64,000 nt of DNA from Bacteroidota bacterium (lineage in GTDB: Bacteria; Bacteroidota; Bacteroidia; SXHM01), in assembly GCA_947479755.1 (NCBI GenBank), contig CANKAM010000014.1, positions 1-64,000 of the forward strand, given 5' to 3'. The notes beneath the pieces are model-generated. The model was not told the origin of the DNA and did no database searches. It worked only from the letters and a program-made list of their open reading frames with translations. Made by a program: the position numbers and the translations under genes. Shown one piece after another: positions 25,626 through 35,600 of the stretch. The number at the start of each line of letters is the position of its first letter. The stretch's first letter is position 1.

Positions 25626-26633
25626 ATGAAAATAATAGTACCGATGGCGGGGATGGGGAAACGGATGCGCCCGCATACATTAACAATTCCAAAGCCTTTG
25701 TTGCCTATTGCCGGCAAACCAATTGTTCAGCGCTTGGTGGAAGATATCACCAAAATTGCCAACGAAAAAGTAGATGAAATTGCTTATATCATTGGTGAAA
25801 ACTTTGGTGCAGAAACTGAGAAAAATCTGAAAGATATTGCTGCAAGTCTTGGCGCAAAAGGAACAATATATTATCAGGATGAAGCGTTGGGAACTGCCCA
25901 TGCTATTCTATGCGCAGCGCCTTCACTAAACGGAAAAGTGATTGTAGCTTTTGCCGATACTTTATTCAAAGCCGACTTTGTTTTAGAAGCTGAAAAAGAT
26001 GGGATTATCTGGGTGCAGAAAATTGCTGACCCCCGCGCTTTTGGCGTAGTAAAAGTGGATGTAAATAATATAATTACCGACTTTATTGAAAAGCCGGAAG
26101 TTTTTGTTTCTGACCTTGCTATTATCGGTATTTATTATTTCAAAGACGGTGCTTACCTGCGCAGTGAACTGCAGTACCTGATTGATAATGACATCAAGGA
26201 TAAAGGCGAATATCAGTTGACCAACGCGCTGGAGAACATGAAGAAAAAAGGCACCAAATTTTCTCCCGGTGCAGTTACCGAATGGCTGGATTGCGGAAAC
26301 AAAGATGCTACCGTTTACACCAACAAACGCATACTTGAATTTAACAAGAATGAAAACCTGGTTTCAGATAAAGCAGTAATTACAGACTCGGTTATTCTGC
26401 AACCTTGTTATATAGGTGATAACGTGCAAATTTCTGGTTCGGTAGTTGGTCCTTATGCCTCTATCAGCAAGGGAAGTATAATTAAAGACAGCATTATTAA
26501 AAACAGCATTATACAGGCATCTGCAAAAATTAAAAATTCGCATTTAGACAATTCAATGGTGGGTAATAACGTTGAGTTAAATGGCACGGCACATCAGGTT
26601 AGTATTGGCGATTTCACCACTGTAAATAATTAA
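25626..26633 (+). CDS. Sugar-phosphate nucleotidyltransferase with left-handed beta-helix
   Basis: This 335-residue enzyme has an N-terminal nucleotidyltransferase fold with VPMAGMGKRMRPHT and PKPLLPIAGKPI, then DEALGTAHAI and the metal-binding AFADTLFK in place of the more common GD. A C-terminal hexapeptide-repeat region (VILQPCYIGDNVQISGSVVG, then SIIKDSIIKNSIIQA) forms a left-handed beta-helix. It should make an NDP-sugar from a sugar-1-phosphate; glucose-1-phosphate thymidylyl/uridylyl or mannose-1-phosphate guanylyl activity cannot be separated by eye. It sits 15 bp after dut. Confidence 0.87.
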   Translation: MKIIVPMAGMGKRMRPHTLTIPKPLLPIAGKPIVQRLVEDITKIANEKVDEIAYIIGENFGAETEKNLKDIAASLGAKGTIYYQDEALGTAHAILCAAPSLNGKVIVAFADTLFKADFVLEAEKDGIIWVQKIADPRAFGVVKVDVNNIITDFIEKPEVFVSDLAIIGIYYFKDGAYLRSELQYLIDNDIKDKGEYQLTNALENMKKKGTKFSPGAVTEWLDCGNKDATVYTNKRILEFNKNENLVSDKAVITDSVILQPCYIGDNVQISGSVVGPYASISKGSIIKDSIIKNSIIQASAKIKNSHLDNSMVGNNVELNGTAHQVSIGDFTTVNN

Positions 26634-26639
26634 AAAAGA

Positions 26640-26701
26640 TTGCCACTGATTCACAGATTAATAAATGAATCTATTTCTTGAAATCTGTGAATCTGTGGCA
26701 A
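26640..26701. repeat. Dispersed inverted repeat, 20-bp arms
   Basis: TTGCCACTGATTCACAGATT (26640-26659) and AATCTGTGAATCTGTGGCAA (26682-26701) are reverse complements at 19 of 20 positions around a 22-nt AT-rich loop. It fills the gap before the TPR gene and can form a long hairpin. Confidence 0.88.
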
Positions 26702-26717
26702 CATTAAAGCAACTAAT

Positions 26718-28439
26718 TTGAGGCTTCTCACAAAAATATTCAGCACTACTTTTATCTTTTTACTGGTAACAGTTTCTTCTTTCGCACAAAAGAAAAACAA
26801 GAAAGGACTTTCGGAACAGGACAAAGCAAAAGCTGAAAGTATTTTTATTGATGCCACCAAAGAACGCTTGCTGGGCAACCCTGCCAACGCTGTTGAATTA
26901 TTCAAAGAATGCTTAAAAATTGATGCCAACAATGCTGCTGCAATGTATGAGTTGGGTACAATTTATTTCAACGCGCGCAAAGATGAGGAGGCAATTGTGC
27001 TCATCATCAACGCCATAAAAATTGATCCTAAAAATGAGTGGTATCGTATGTTGTTATCCGATATCTATTCGCAGTTAGGCAAAAATGAGGCTGCTGCAAA
27101 TGTGTTGGAAACGTTAGTGAATGATTACCCTAAAAAGCCTGAGTTTTTATATGAATGGGCTACCGAATTACTGAAAGCCGGCAAGTATGAAGATGGCATA
27201 AAAGTGTATAACCGTATTGAAGAAAACTTAGGCATCACCGAAGAGATTTCCATTCAAAAACACAGCATTTACCTGAGTATGAAACAAGGAGAAAAAGCTG
27301 CCGAGGAAATAAAAAAACTGATTGCCTATTTTCCTGACAACTCCCGCTACCTGGGCATTCTGGCCGACCTCTATCTTTCGCTAAATAAAAAAGACGAAGC
27401 CTTTGCCCTGTATGAAAAAATGGAGAAACTAAATCCTTCTGACCCATTACTTCATCTTTCGTTGGCAAACTATTACCGCGAAAAAGGTGATAAAGAAAAA
27501 TCATATCAGGAGTTGAAAAAAGCATTTGAAAATCCCGACCTTGATATTGACACCAAAATAAATATTCTGCTCAGTTATTATGTGCTTACCGAGGTGGACA
27601 AGGCACTTACTTCGCAGGCATTGGAGCTGACAGAAATTTTAGTGGCTGTGCATCCCAAAGAAGGAAAAGCACATGCCATGCACGCTGATTTTTTATTCCG
27701 CGAAGGCAAAATGAAAGCGGCACAGGAGGCGTTTCGTAAAACCATACAATTAGACAACAGCAAATTTTTAGTGTGGAGTTCGCTCCTGCAGGTTGATTAT
27801 AATTTATCAGACTATGATGGCCTGCTGAAAGAGAGCAACGAGGCGCTGGAGCTTTTTCCAACGCAGGCAATGGTTTATCTTTTCAACGGCATTGCCAATA
27901 TGCAATTGAAAAAGTACGATGATGCTATCTCCATTTTAAATTCTGGAGTTGTGTATGCAAAAAAAGACAAAGAACTTTCGTCACAATTTTATTCAACCCT
28001 GGGAGATGCATACAACTTTCAGAAAAAGCATAAAGAGAGTGATGCCGCTTATGAAAAAGCACTGGAAATTGACCCGGCAAACTCAACCGTTCTGAATAAT
28101 TATGCCTATTACCTTTCGCTGCGCAAAGAGAATATGGCGCGTGCCGAAGAAATGTCGAAAAAATCAAATGAACTGGAACCTAACAACGCATCGTTTGAAG
28201 ATACCTACGGCTGGATAATGTATCAGCAAGGTAAATTTACAGAAGCTAAAGAGTGGATTGGAAAAGCACTTAAATCATCTGAAAAACCAAGCGGTGTAGA
28301 ATACGAGCACTATGGTGATGCCCTTTGGCAATTGGGCGAAAAAGATGCCGCCAAAGAATACTGGAACAAGGCTAAGGTTGTAGGTGGTGGCTCTGATTTG
28401 TTGGAGCGCAAACTGGCTGAAGGCAAGTTGGTGGAGTAA
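26718..28439 (+). CDS. Periplasmic tetratricopeptide-repeat protein
   Basis: A 573-residue TPR protein starting at TTG 26718, which gives a signal peptide (LLTKIFSTTFIFLLVTVSSF, then AQKKNK). Roughly twelve to fourteen 34-residue repeats follow, for example AVELFKECLKIDANNAAAMY, AYEKALEIDPANSTVLNNYA and the C-terminal YEHYGDALWQLGEKDAAKEY. In relatives I recall this gene after dut and the nucleotidyltransferase and before a DUF4292 lipoprotein and an M23 peptidase; here it is followed by a repeat array. A role in envelope assembly is likely, but no partner can be named. Confidence 0.87.
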   Translation: MRLLTKIFSTTFIFLLVTVSSFAQKKNKKGLSEQDKAKAESIFIDATKERLLGNPANAVELFKECLKIDANNAAAMYELGTIYFNARKDEEAIVLIINAIKIDPKNEWYRMLLSDIYSQLGKNEAAANVLETLVNDYPKKPEFLYEWATELLKAGKYEDGIKVYNRIEENLGITEEISIQKHSIYLSMKQGEKAAEEIKKLIAYFPDNSRYLGILADLYLSLNKKDEAFALYEKMEKLNPSDPLLHLSLANYYREKGDKEKSYQELKKAFENPDLDIDTKINILLSYYVLTEVDKALTSQALELTEILVAVHPKEGKAHAMHADFLFREGKMKAAQEAFRKTIQLDNSKFLVWSSLLQVDYNLSDYDGLLKESNEALELFPTQAMVYLFNGIANMQLKKYDDAISILNSGVVYAKKDKELSSQFYSTLGDAYNFQKKHKESDAAYEKALEIDPANSTVLNNYAYYLSLRKENMARAEEMSKKSNELEPNNASFEDTYGWIMYQQGKFTEAKEWIGKALKSSEKPSGVEYEHYGDALWQLGEKDAAKEYWNKAKVVGGGSDLLERKLAEGKLVE

Positions 28440-28492
28440 GCCTTCCTTAAACTCTAAACACTCCTGTTTAGCCCCAATTTCATCAAAAAACA

Positions 28493-28766
28493 GCATTTTT
28501 CTGCGTTGTCCGCACTATTTTCTGTGTTGTCCGCTCTATTTACTTGGGTGGGAGCAATCACTTCTGTGTTGTCCGCAATTATTTCTGTATTGTCCGCAAA
28601 GATAACGTAGCTGTCCGCAAAAATAATAACTATCATTTTTGCGGACAATCAAGTAATTTTAATGGACAACTAAGTAAATTTTACGGACAACTATATAATT
28701 TTAGCGGACAACTAAGTAATATCTTCGGACAATTGCATTATATTTGCGGACAACCTAAAAATAAAC
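28493..28766. repeat. Symmetric 21-bp-phased array (6+6 inverted units)
   Basis: Twelve 21-bp units in two mirror halves. Left half, plus-strand word TTGTCCGC (or close): 28506, 28527, (degenerate unit ending 28555), 28569, 28590, and CTGTCCGC at 28611. Right half, GCGGACAA or a one- to two-base variant: 28641, 28662, 28683, 28704, 28725 and 28746. Spacing is exactly 21 bp throughout each half, with a 22-bp AT-rich centre (28619-28640) that is itself nearly palindromic. Right units continue as ACTAAGTAATTTTA-like sequence, left units (reverse complement) as ACACAGAAATAATT-like sequence. The array fills the gap between the TPR gene and the 221-residue gene, ending 7 bp before its ATG. Not a CRISPR: no unique spacers and no cas genes. 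I do not recognise it. Confidence 0.93.
28739..28746 (+). promoter_or_regulatory. -7 box inside the last array unit junction
   Basis: TATATTTG matches TAnnTTTG and its last G is the first base of the final GCGGACAA word. It lies 27 bp before the ATG at 28774, so the array would overlap the promoter of the adjacent gene. Confidence 0.45.
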
Positions 28767-28773
28767 CTAAACC

Positions 28774-29439
28774 ATGGCAACAACACAACCAAAAGAACGC
28801 GAACGCGATTTTTCAATGGAAGATACTCTGCTTATTCAAAAAAGCGAAACGCTGCACACGCACTTTTTAAATTACCTTGCCCGGTTCAGCGCCTTTGACC
28901 CCGACCTTAATGCCGCCTATGCCGGCAATTGGCTATCATCTATCAACGAATGTGAAGCCACCGAAACCGATGAAACGGTAATGGATCAACTGCAACACCA
29001 TTCAGAAGAACTTGAGCAAGCGAAAAAAGCAGGATTTACAATAGCCAGCGAATTGGAACATTATGTAAAAAAAGCATTTCCGGCTAAAAAACGAAAAGCC
29101 GAAGAATTTGGATTTACCGAACGCAAAAAAGCACGTGCCACCCAGCTTAACCAATACATGTGGCTACTGGTAATGAAAAAAATTGCTGAAGATTATAGTG
29201 CCGAACTTGCTGCAGTGGGAATGCCCGCCATTTTGCTAACCAACCTGGGCACAAAAACCCAAACCATTCTGGAAAAAGAAACCCAACAGGAGTATTTTAA
29301 ACACCTGCGCATACGCTACTCCAGCCAGCGCGTTGAAAAAATGAACAACCTTTATGAATTTTGCAAAACCGTAAACAGTGCTGCACAATCGGTTTTTTAT
29401 AACGAACCCGAAGAAAAAGGGCTATTTATTATTTACTGA
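28774..29439 (+). CDS. Unrecognised 221-residue protein adjacent to the 21-bp array
   Basis: A full-length ORF with ATG at 28774 and stop at 29437-29439. There is no signal peptide, lipobox or transmembrane segment, so it should be cytoplasmic. It looks mostly helical and highly charged. An acidic first half (NECEATETDETVMDQ) is followed by a basic stretch with KKAFPAKKRKAEEF and ERKKARATQL, then WLLVMKKIAEDYSAELA and a C-terminal region with YFKHLRIRYSSQRVEKMNN. I do not recognise the family. No HUH nuclease, tyrosine transposase, helicase or P-loop motif is visible. The basic segment could bind nucleic acid (inference). The phased array directly upstream suggests a link, either autoregulation or a dedicated DNA or RNA ligand. 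Confidence 0.75.
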   Translation: MATTQPKERERDFSMEDTLLIQKSETLHTHFLNYLARFSAFDPDLNAAYAGNWLSSINECEATETDETVMDQLQHHSEELEQAKKAGFTIASELEHYVKKAFPAKKRKAEEFGFTERKKARATQLNQYMWLLVMKKIAEDYSAELAAVGMPAILLTNLGTKTQTILEKETQQEYFKHLRIRYSSQRVEKMNNLYEFCKTVNSAAQSVFYNEPEEKGLFIIY

Positions 29440-29697
29440 AAACGTTTTTTTCACTTCTTCATATTATTTTAACACCCAAAATTGTTAGTAACCTGTATTG
29501 TCAGGTGGACACAATTTTCTTCAAAATGTTTCTAAAATCCTTTGCCTGCAAGGGAAAAAGAATTTTCGACAAACGACAACTATTTAATATTTGTTGCGTT
29601 AAACCCTCGTTCAAAAATAAATACAATCTATAATTTTCATTCTATCAGGAAAGATGTATTTTTATCCTGATTTTACAATAGTTCCAACCCGAAACAA
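29440..29697. other. AT-rich intergenic region before the giant adhesin
   Basis: 258 bp without a credible gene. It contains one inverted repeat, ATCAGGA (29644-29650) and TCCTGAT (29665-29671) around a 14-nt AT-rich loop, 27 bp before the start codon. A weaker dyad, ATTGTC/GACACAAT, is near 29500. No exact TAnnTTTG box was found, so the promoter of the adhesin gene is not located. Confidence 0.5.
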
Positions 29698-32600
29698 ATG
29701 GAAAAAATTATACGCCCTATGAATACTATTTTGAAAAGTGCAGCCCTGGTGCTTGCGGTATTCCTTACCACCTTCTCAAGTAACACAGCACAAGCCCAAT
29801 GTCCGTTGAGCTTTACATCTGTAACAATGACCCCCGTAACCTGCTTTGGCGGGAGTGACGGAAGCATAACCATTGTAGGTAACGGAGGCGTTGCACCTTA
29901 TGACTTTGGCGTGGTGCAGGTACCTTCTATCTTCCTGACATTCACTGACAATATATTAACACACACCTTTACCGGCTTACCGGCAGGTAATTACATTGTG
30001 GTATTTGAATCAGACAATAGTGGTTGCGGAACTACACAAATTTCAACTACCATAACCATAACACAACCAGCAGCAGGCGTAACTACTACAATGTCGTTCA
30101 CACCTGTTTCGTGCAACGGTGGGGCAAACGGAACTGCAACAGCAACACCTTCAGGTGGAACTCCTGGATATACCTACCTCTGGTCACCAAGCAATCAAAC
30201 AACACAAACAGCAACAGGCTTGTCAGCAGGTGTTCACAACGTAGTAGTTACCGATGCACTTGGTTGCACAACCAATGGTACCGTTACAGTTACTCAACCT
30301 GCCGGAATGAGTCAAAGTTCAGTTGTTACCAACGTTTTGTGTTTCGGGCAATTGAACGGAGCCATTGATTTAACAGTAAGTGGAGGAACATCGCCCTACA
30401 CCTATCTTTGGTCAAACGGTGCAACAACACAAGATATAAGCGGACTTGCAGCCGGAAGTTATTCAGTTGTTATTACCGATGCAAACGGTTGCACACTTAG
30501 TCCACCGGCAATCGTGGTTTCGCAACCAACAATTCTTATCAGTTCCGAAACACACGTGAATGTAAACTGTGCCGGCTCAAACACCGGCTCTATTGATATA
30601 ACTGTTTCAGGCGGAACATCGCCCTACACCTACCTTTGGAACACGGCACAAACTACTCAGGATTTATCAGGCTTGGCACCCGGCTTTTATTCAGTAAACA
30701 TTACCGATGCCAACGGTTGTACCTCTACACGAAGCGCAACCATTACACAATTATCGAACCTCAGCGTTTCATCACTTATTACTGATGCAACATGTGGCGC
30801 AAGTGATGGAGCAGTTAATGTAACTGTTTCGGGCGGTTCAGGAAACTACACTTATTTATGGTCTCCGGGCGGAGCAACAACAGAAGACATCAGCGGGTTA
30901 AATGCCGCAGTTTATACCGTTACTGTTACCGATGTAACATTGGGTTGCACGCAAACATTGGCAAATAATGTTCAGAACTCAGGCAATCCTAATATTACAG
31001 GTACAGTAACTAATGCAACAAATTGCAACGCTACTAATGGTGCAATAGATATTACCGTTACAGGCGGTTCAGGCAGTTATTCTTATTTATGGGCACCCAG
31101 CGGACAGATTACACAAGACCGCATCAATCTTGCAGTAGGTAGCTATACCGTTACCGTTACTGATAACACTACAGGATGTATTGCCATTGCAACATTTGCA
31201 GTATCCTATACTAATGCAATGACACTTTCCGGTGCGGTAACCAACTCTAATTGTAGCAGCAACAGCGGTGCAGTTGATTTAACTGTTACGGGTGGAACTG
31301 CTCCTTTAACTTATTTGTGGAGCAACGGAGTAACAACACAAGACATCAGCAGTATTGGTGCCGGAGTATATTCTGTCACCGTAACAGATGCTAATGGTTG
31401 CACAGCTAACAGTGTATTTCCTGTAAGCGGTTCAAACGGCATAACAGTTACCTCGGTTGAAACGGATATAACCTGCGCAGGTGCCGGCAACGGAAGTGTT
31501 AACCTTACCGTTTCAGGCGGTTCAGGCTCATATACCTATTCATGGTCAAACGGAGCAATAACACAGGATATCAGCAGTCTTTCACCCGGAACTTATACCG
31601 TTTCAGTTACAGATGCAGTAAGTCTTTGTTCTTCATTTTTATCATTTACCATTACACAGCCTGCTGGATATAATGGATTTGTAGATATTATTCATGTAAC
31701 CTGCAATGGCGGCAGCAACGGAAGTATAGACCTTACACTTGGTGGGGCAACTCCTCCTTATACCTATTTATGGTCACCCGGTGGACAAACCACACAAGAC
31801 ATCAGCGGACTAGGTGTAGGCACCAACTCGGTAACTATTACAGATGCCAACGGTTGCACAGCAGGTGCCGGATTTACAATTACACAACCAGCTGCAATCG
31901 CTTTAACCGAAACACATGTAAATGTAAGCTGTGCAAGCGGAGCCAATGGTTCTGTTAACCTCAGCGTTTCAGGTGGAACTGCACCTTATACTTATGGTTG
32001 GAGCAACGGTGCAACAACACAAGACATCAGTGGGCTTTCAGCAGGATTTTACAATGTTACCGTTACAGATGCCAACGGTTGCTCATCAAGCCTTAATGTT
32101 AACATCACTGAAGTTTCAAACCTTACCATTAATATAGTAAGTGTTGTAAACTCACAATGTAATGCAAACACGGGATCAATAGATATAACCATTACAGGCG
32201 GTTCAGGAAACTATACTTATTCATGGACTCCGGGCTCATTAACCACTCAGGATTTAACAGGTCTTGCTCCCGGAATTTATACTGTAACCGTTACAGATAT
32301 TACCCTGGGTTGCGTTCAATCAACAGCAATCAATGTATCAGAAACAGGCGCACCAAATGTTTCTGGGGTTGTAACTCCTGCTACTGATTGTGCTGCTACC
32401 AACGGTGCAATTGATGTTACCGTTTCAGGTGGTTCAGGCAACTACTCTTATTTATGGTCGCCAAGCGGGCAAACCACACAAGACCGCACAGCACTTGCTC
32501 CCGGAGCATATACTGTAACTGTAACGGATGTTATAACAGGATGCTCGGGTCTTACAAGCTTCACAGTTACTGCAGGAAGCGGAATTACGCTTACAGCCGG

Positions 32601-35600
32601 CATAACCAATTCAAGTTGCAGCACCAGCACAGGTGCCGTTGATTTAAGTGTAAGCGGTGGAACTGCACCTTATACTTACTTATGGACAAACGGAGCAACA
32701 ACACAAGACATTAGCGGATTACCGGGTGCTATATACGGAGTAACTGTTACCGATGCAAACGGTTGCACAGCTAACTCATTCTTCACAGTAAGCGAAACCT
32801 CAGCATTTACACTTTCAGTTGCAATAACTAATATTAACTGCGCAGGCGGAATTAATGGTGCTATTAACCTCACCGTTTCAGGTGGTTCAGGAAACTATAC
32901 CTATACATGGAGCAACGGAGCAACTACTCAGGATTTATCTGCTATTCCTGCAGGTTCCTATTCAGTAAGTGTTACCGATGTAACAACAGGCTGTACTTCG
33001 TTTGCAATTTATACCGTTACCGAACCAACAACCATTACACTTTCTGCTAACGCAACCAACATTCCTTGTAACGGAAGCGGAACAGGTTCTATTGACCTTA
33101 CTGTAAGCGGTGGAAGTCCAATCTATACCTATTCATGGTCTACCGGAGCAACCACACAGGATATCAGCGGACTTGCATTAGGAACCTATATCCTGACGTT
33201 CTCTGATGCCAATGGTTGCGGTGGCGTTTACTCTTATACCATTGCTCAGCCAACTTCAATTACTATTACCGAAACACATACAAACGTAACCTGTAACGGG
33301 CTTAACAACGGAGCTATTAATATCACTGTTTCAGGTGGAACTGCTCCTTATGCTTATCTATGGGCACCAAGCGGACAAACTACAGAAGACCGCACCGCTC
33401 TTGCACCTAATACCTATACGGTAACAGTTACAGACATCAACGGATGTAATTCAAATTTATCGGTTACTATTACTCAACCCGCTGTACTTTCTGCATCAGA
33501 AACACATACGAATATCAACTGTTTCGGAGCAAACAACGGAGCTATTGATGTAACAGTAAGCGGTGGCACTGGTCCTTTCACCTATTTATGGACACCAAGC
33601 GGACAAACCACACAAGACCGCACAGGTCTTGCTCCGGGTACTTATTCAGTGGCTATTACGGATGCAAACGGTTGTACAACAGCAATCAATAATGTTGTAA
33701 TCACTCAGCCGCTTTCAGCACTTTCAGTAAATATTTCGTCAAGCAGTAACGTAAGTTGTTTCGGATTATGTAATGGTTCAGCAACAGTTAGCGCAAGCGG
33801 TGGAAGCGGTGGCTATACTTACCTATGGACACCGAGTGGACAAACAACACAAACTGCAACAGGTTTGTGTCCTAATATTTACAACGTTGCAGTAACGGAT
33901 GCAAGCGGTTGCACAGCTTCAGCAACGGTAACTATTATTGAACCGGGTGACCTGGTTGCCTCTGCAACAGGAACCGATGCAAGCTGCAATGGCGTTTGTG
34001 ACGGAACGGCAATAGCTACACAAGTAGGTGGAACAAGTCCGTTTACTTATTTCTGGCTGCCTTCAGGACCTGCAACCAACACCGTAAATAATCTTTGTGC
34101 CGGAACTTTCCAAGTTGTGGTAACCGACTTTAACGGTTGTGACGACACAGCTTCGGTTACAATCAACGAGCCTGCTCCTATTACTTATACTTCAAGTGCT
34201 ACTCCTGTTCTTTGTAACGGTCAGTGTAACGGAACTGCAACAGTTACCCCTAGTGGTGGTTTTGTTCCTTACACTTATCTATGGAGTGACGGGCAAACAA
34301 CACAAACTGCTATCAATCTTTGCTTGGGTATTATGACCTGCACTATTACGGATGCAAACGGTTGCGAAACAATTGCAACAGTTGCTGTTCCAAGTAACTC
34401 GGCTATTGTAATCGATGTTACTTCAAGCGAACCAACCTGCAACGGAAGTTGCGATGGTTTCATAAACACAAGCATTTCAGGCGGGTCAGCACCATACACT
34501 TACTTATGGACACCGGGCGGTGAAACCACCAACTCCATCAACAACCTTTGTGCAGATACCTACACCATTACTGTTACCGATGCAAACGGTTGTCAGCAAG
34601 TGGCGGTAGTTATTCTTGGCGAACCTTCACCAATTGTAATTACACCAACTACATCACCTGCAAGTTGCAATGGTGTTTGTGATGCTTCGGCAAGTATTTC
34701 GGTTTCGGGCGGAACTCCTGGTTATACTTACTTATGGTCTCCGGGCGGTGAAACAACAACTTCATTAAGCAATATCTGCGCAGGCTTCTATACAGTTACT
34801 GTTACAGATGGCAATGGTTGTACTCAAACAGCAAACGTTAACGTTTCTGAGCCAACTGCTATTTCACTAACAACCAACGTTACCGATATTTCGTGCAACG
34901 GAAACACAGACGGCTCAGTTGACCTGACTGTTTCAGGCGGGACTCCGGGTTACACTTACCTGTGGGATAACGGGCAAACTACTCAGGATTTGAGCAATCT
35001 TATTCCGGGAACATACTCAGTAACTGTTACCGATGCTAATGGTTGTACAGCTACCACCTCAGTAACTATCGTTGAGCCGGGAATAGTAGATATGACTTAC
35101 ACTTCAACTCCTGCTACTTGCGGACAGTGTGATGGAACAGCTACTTTATCAGTTATCGGTGGAACTGCACCTTACACCTACTTATGGGGAACAGGCGCTA
35201 CTACTGCAACAGCAACTAACCTGTGCGCAGGTGTTTATCCTGTTTTTGTTACGGATGCTAACGGTTGCACAGGAAGCTTTGCAGTTGCTATCAGCAACAC
35301 TGGCGGACCAACTTCAGTTACAGTTACAACAACCGATGCAAGCTGCTTTGGCTCATGTGATGGTTCTGCCACGGTTACAGGCGTAACAGGAGGAATTGCA
35401 CCTTACGATTACCTGTGGGTACCGGGAGGAGCAACTACTACTTCAGTTTCAGGATTATGCGCAGGAACTTATTTTGTGCAGGTTTCCGATACCAACAACT
35501 GTACGCTTACAGAAACAGTTACTATTGCTGAGCCTTTACAAATTCAGGCAAACGAAGTTGTTGTTACTGCTGATTGCGGAGTTTGCAACGGAAGCATAAC

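Noticed and set aside
28454-28870. Open frames running through the 21-bp array on both strands, with heptapeptide-like repeats (ADNTEII-type and GQLSNFS-type)
   Set aside because: A 21-bp period is seven codons, so any frame without a stop in one unit stays open. Frames change at the axis, starts are poor, and the plus frame overlaps the 221-residue gene. The pattern is explained by the DNA repeats.
28774-29439. REP-associated tyrosine (HUH) transposase for the palindromes
   Set aside because: The protein has no His-hydrophobic-His motif and no catalytic Tyr context, and its composition is unlike RAYT proteins.
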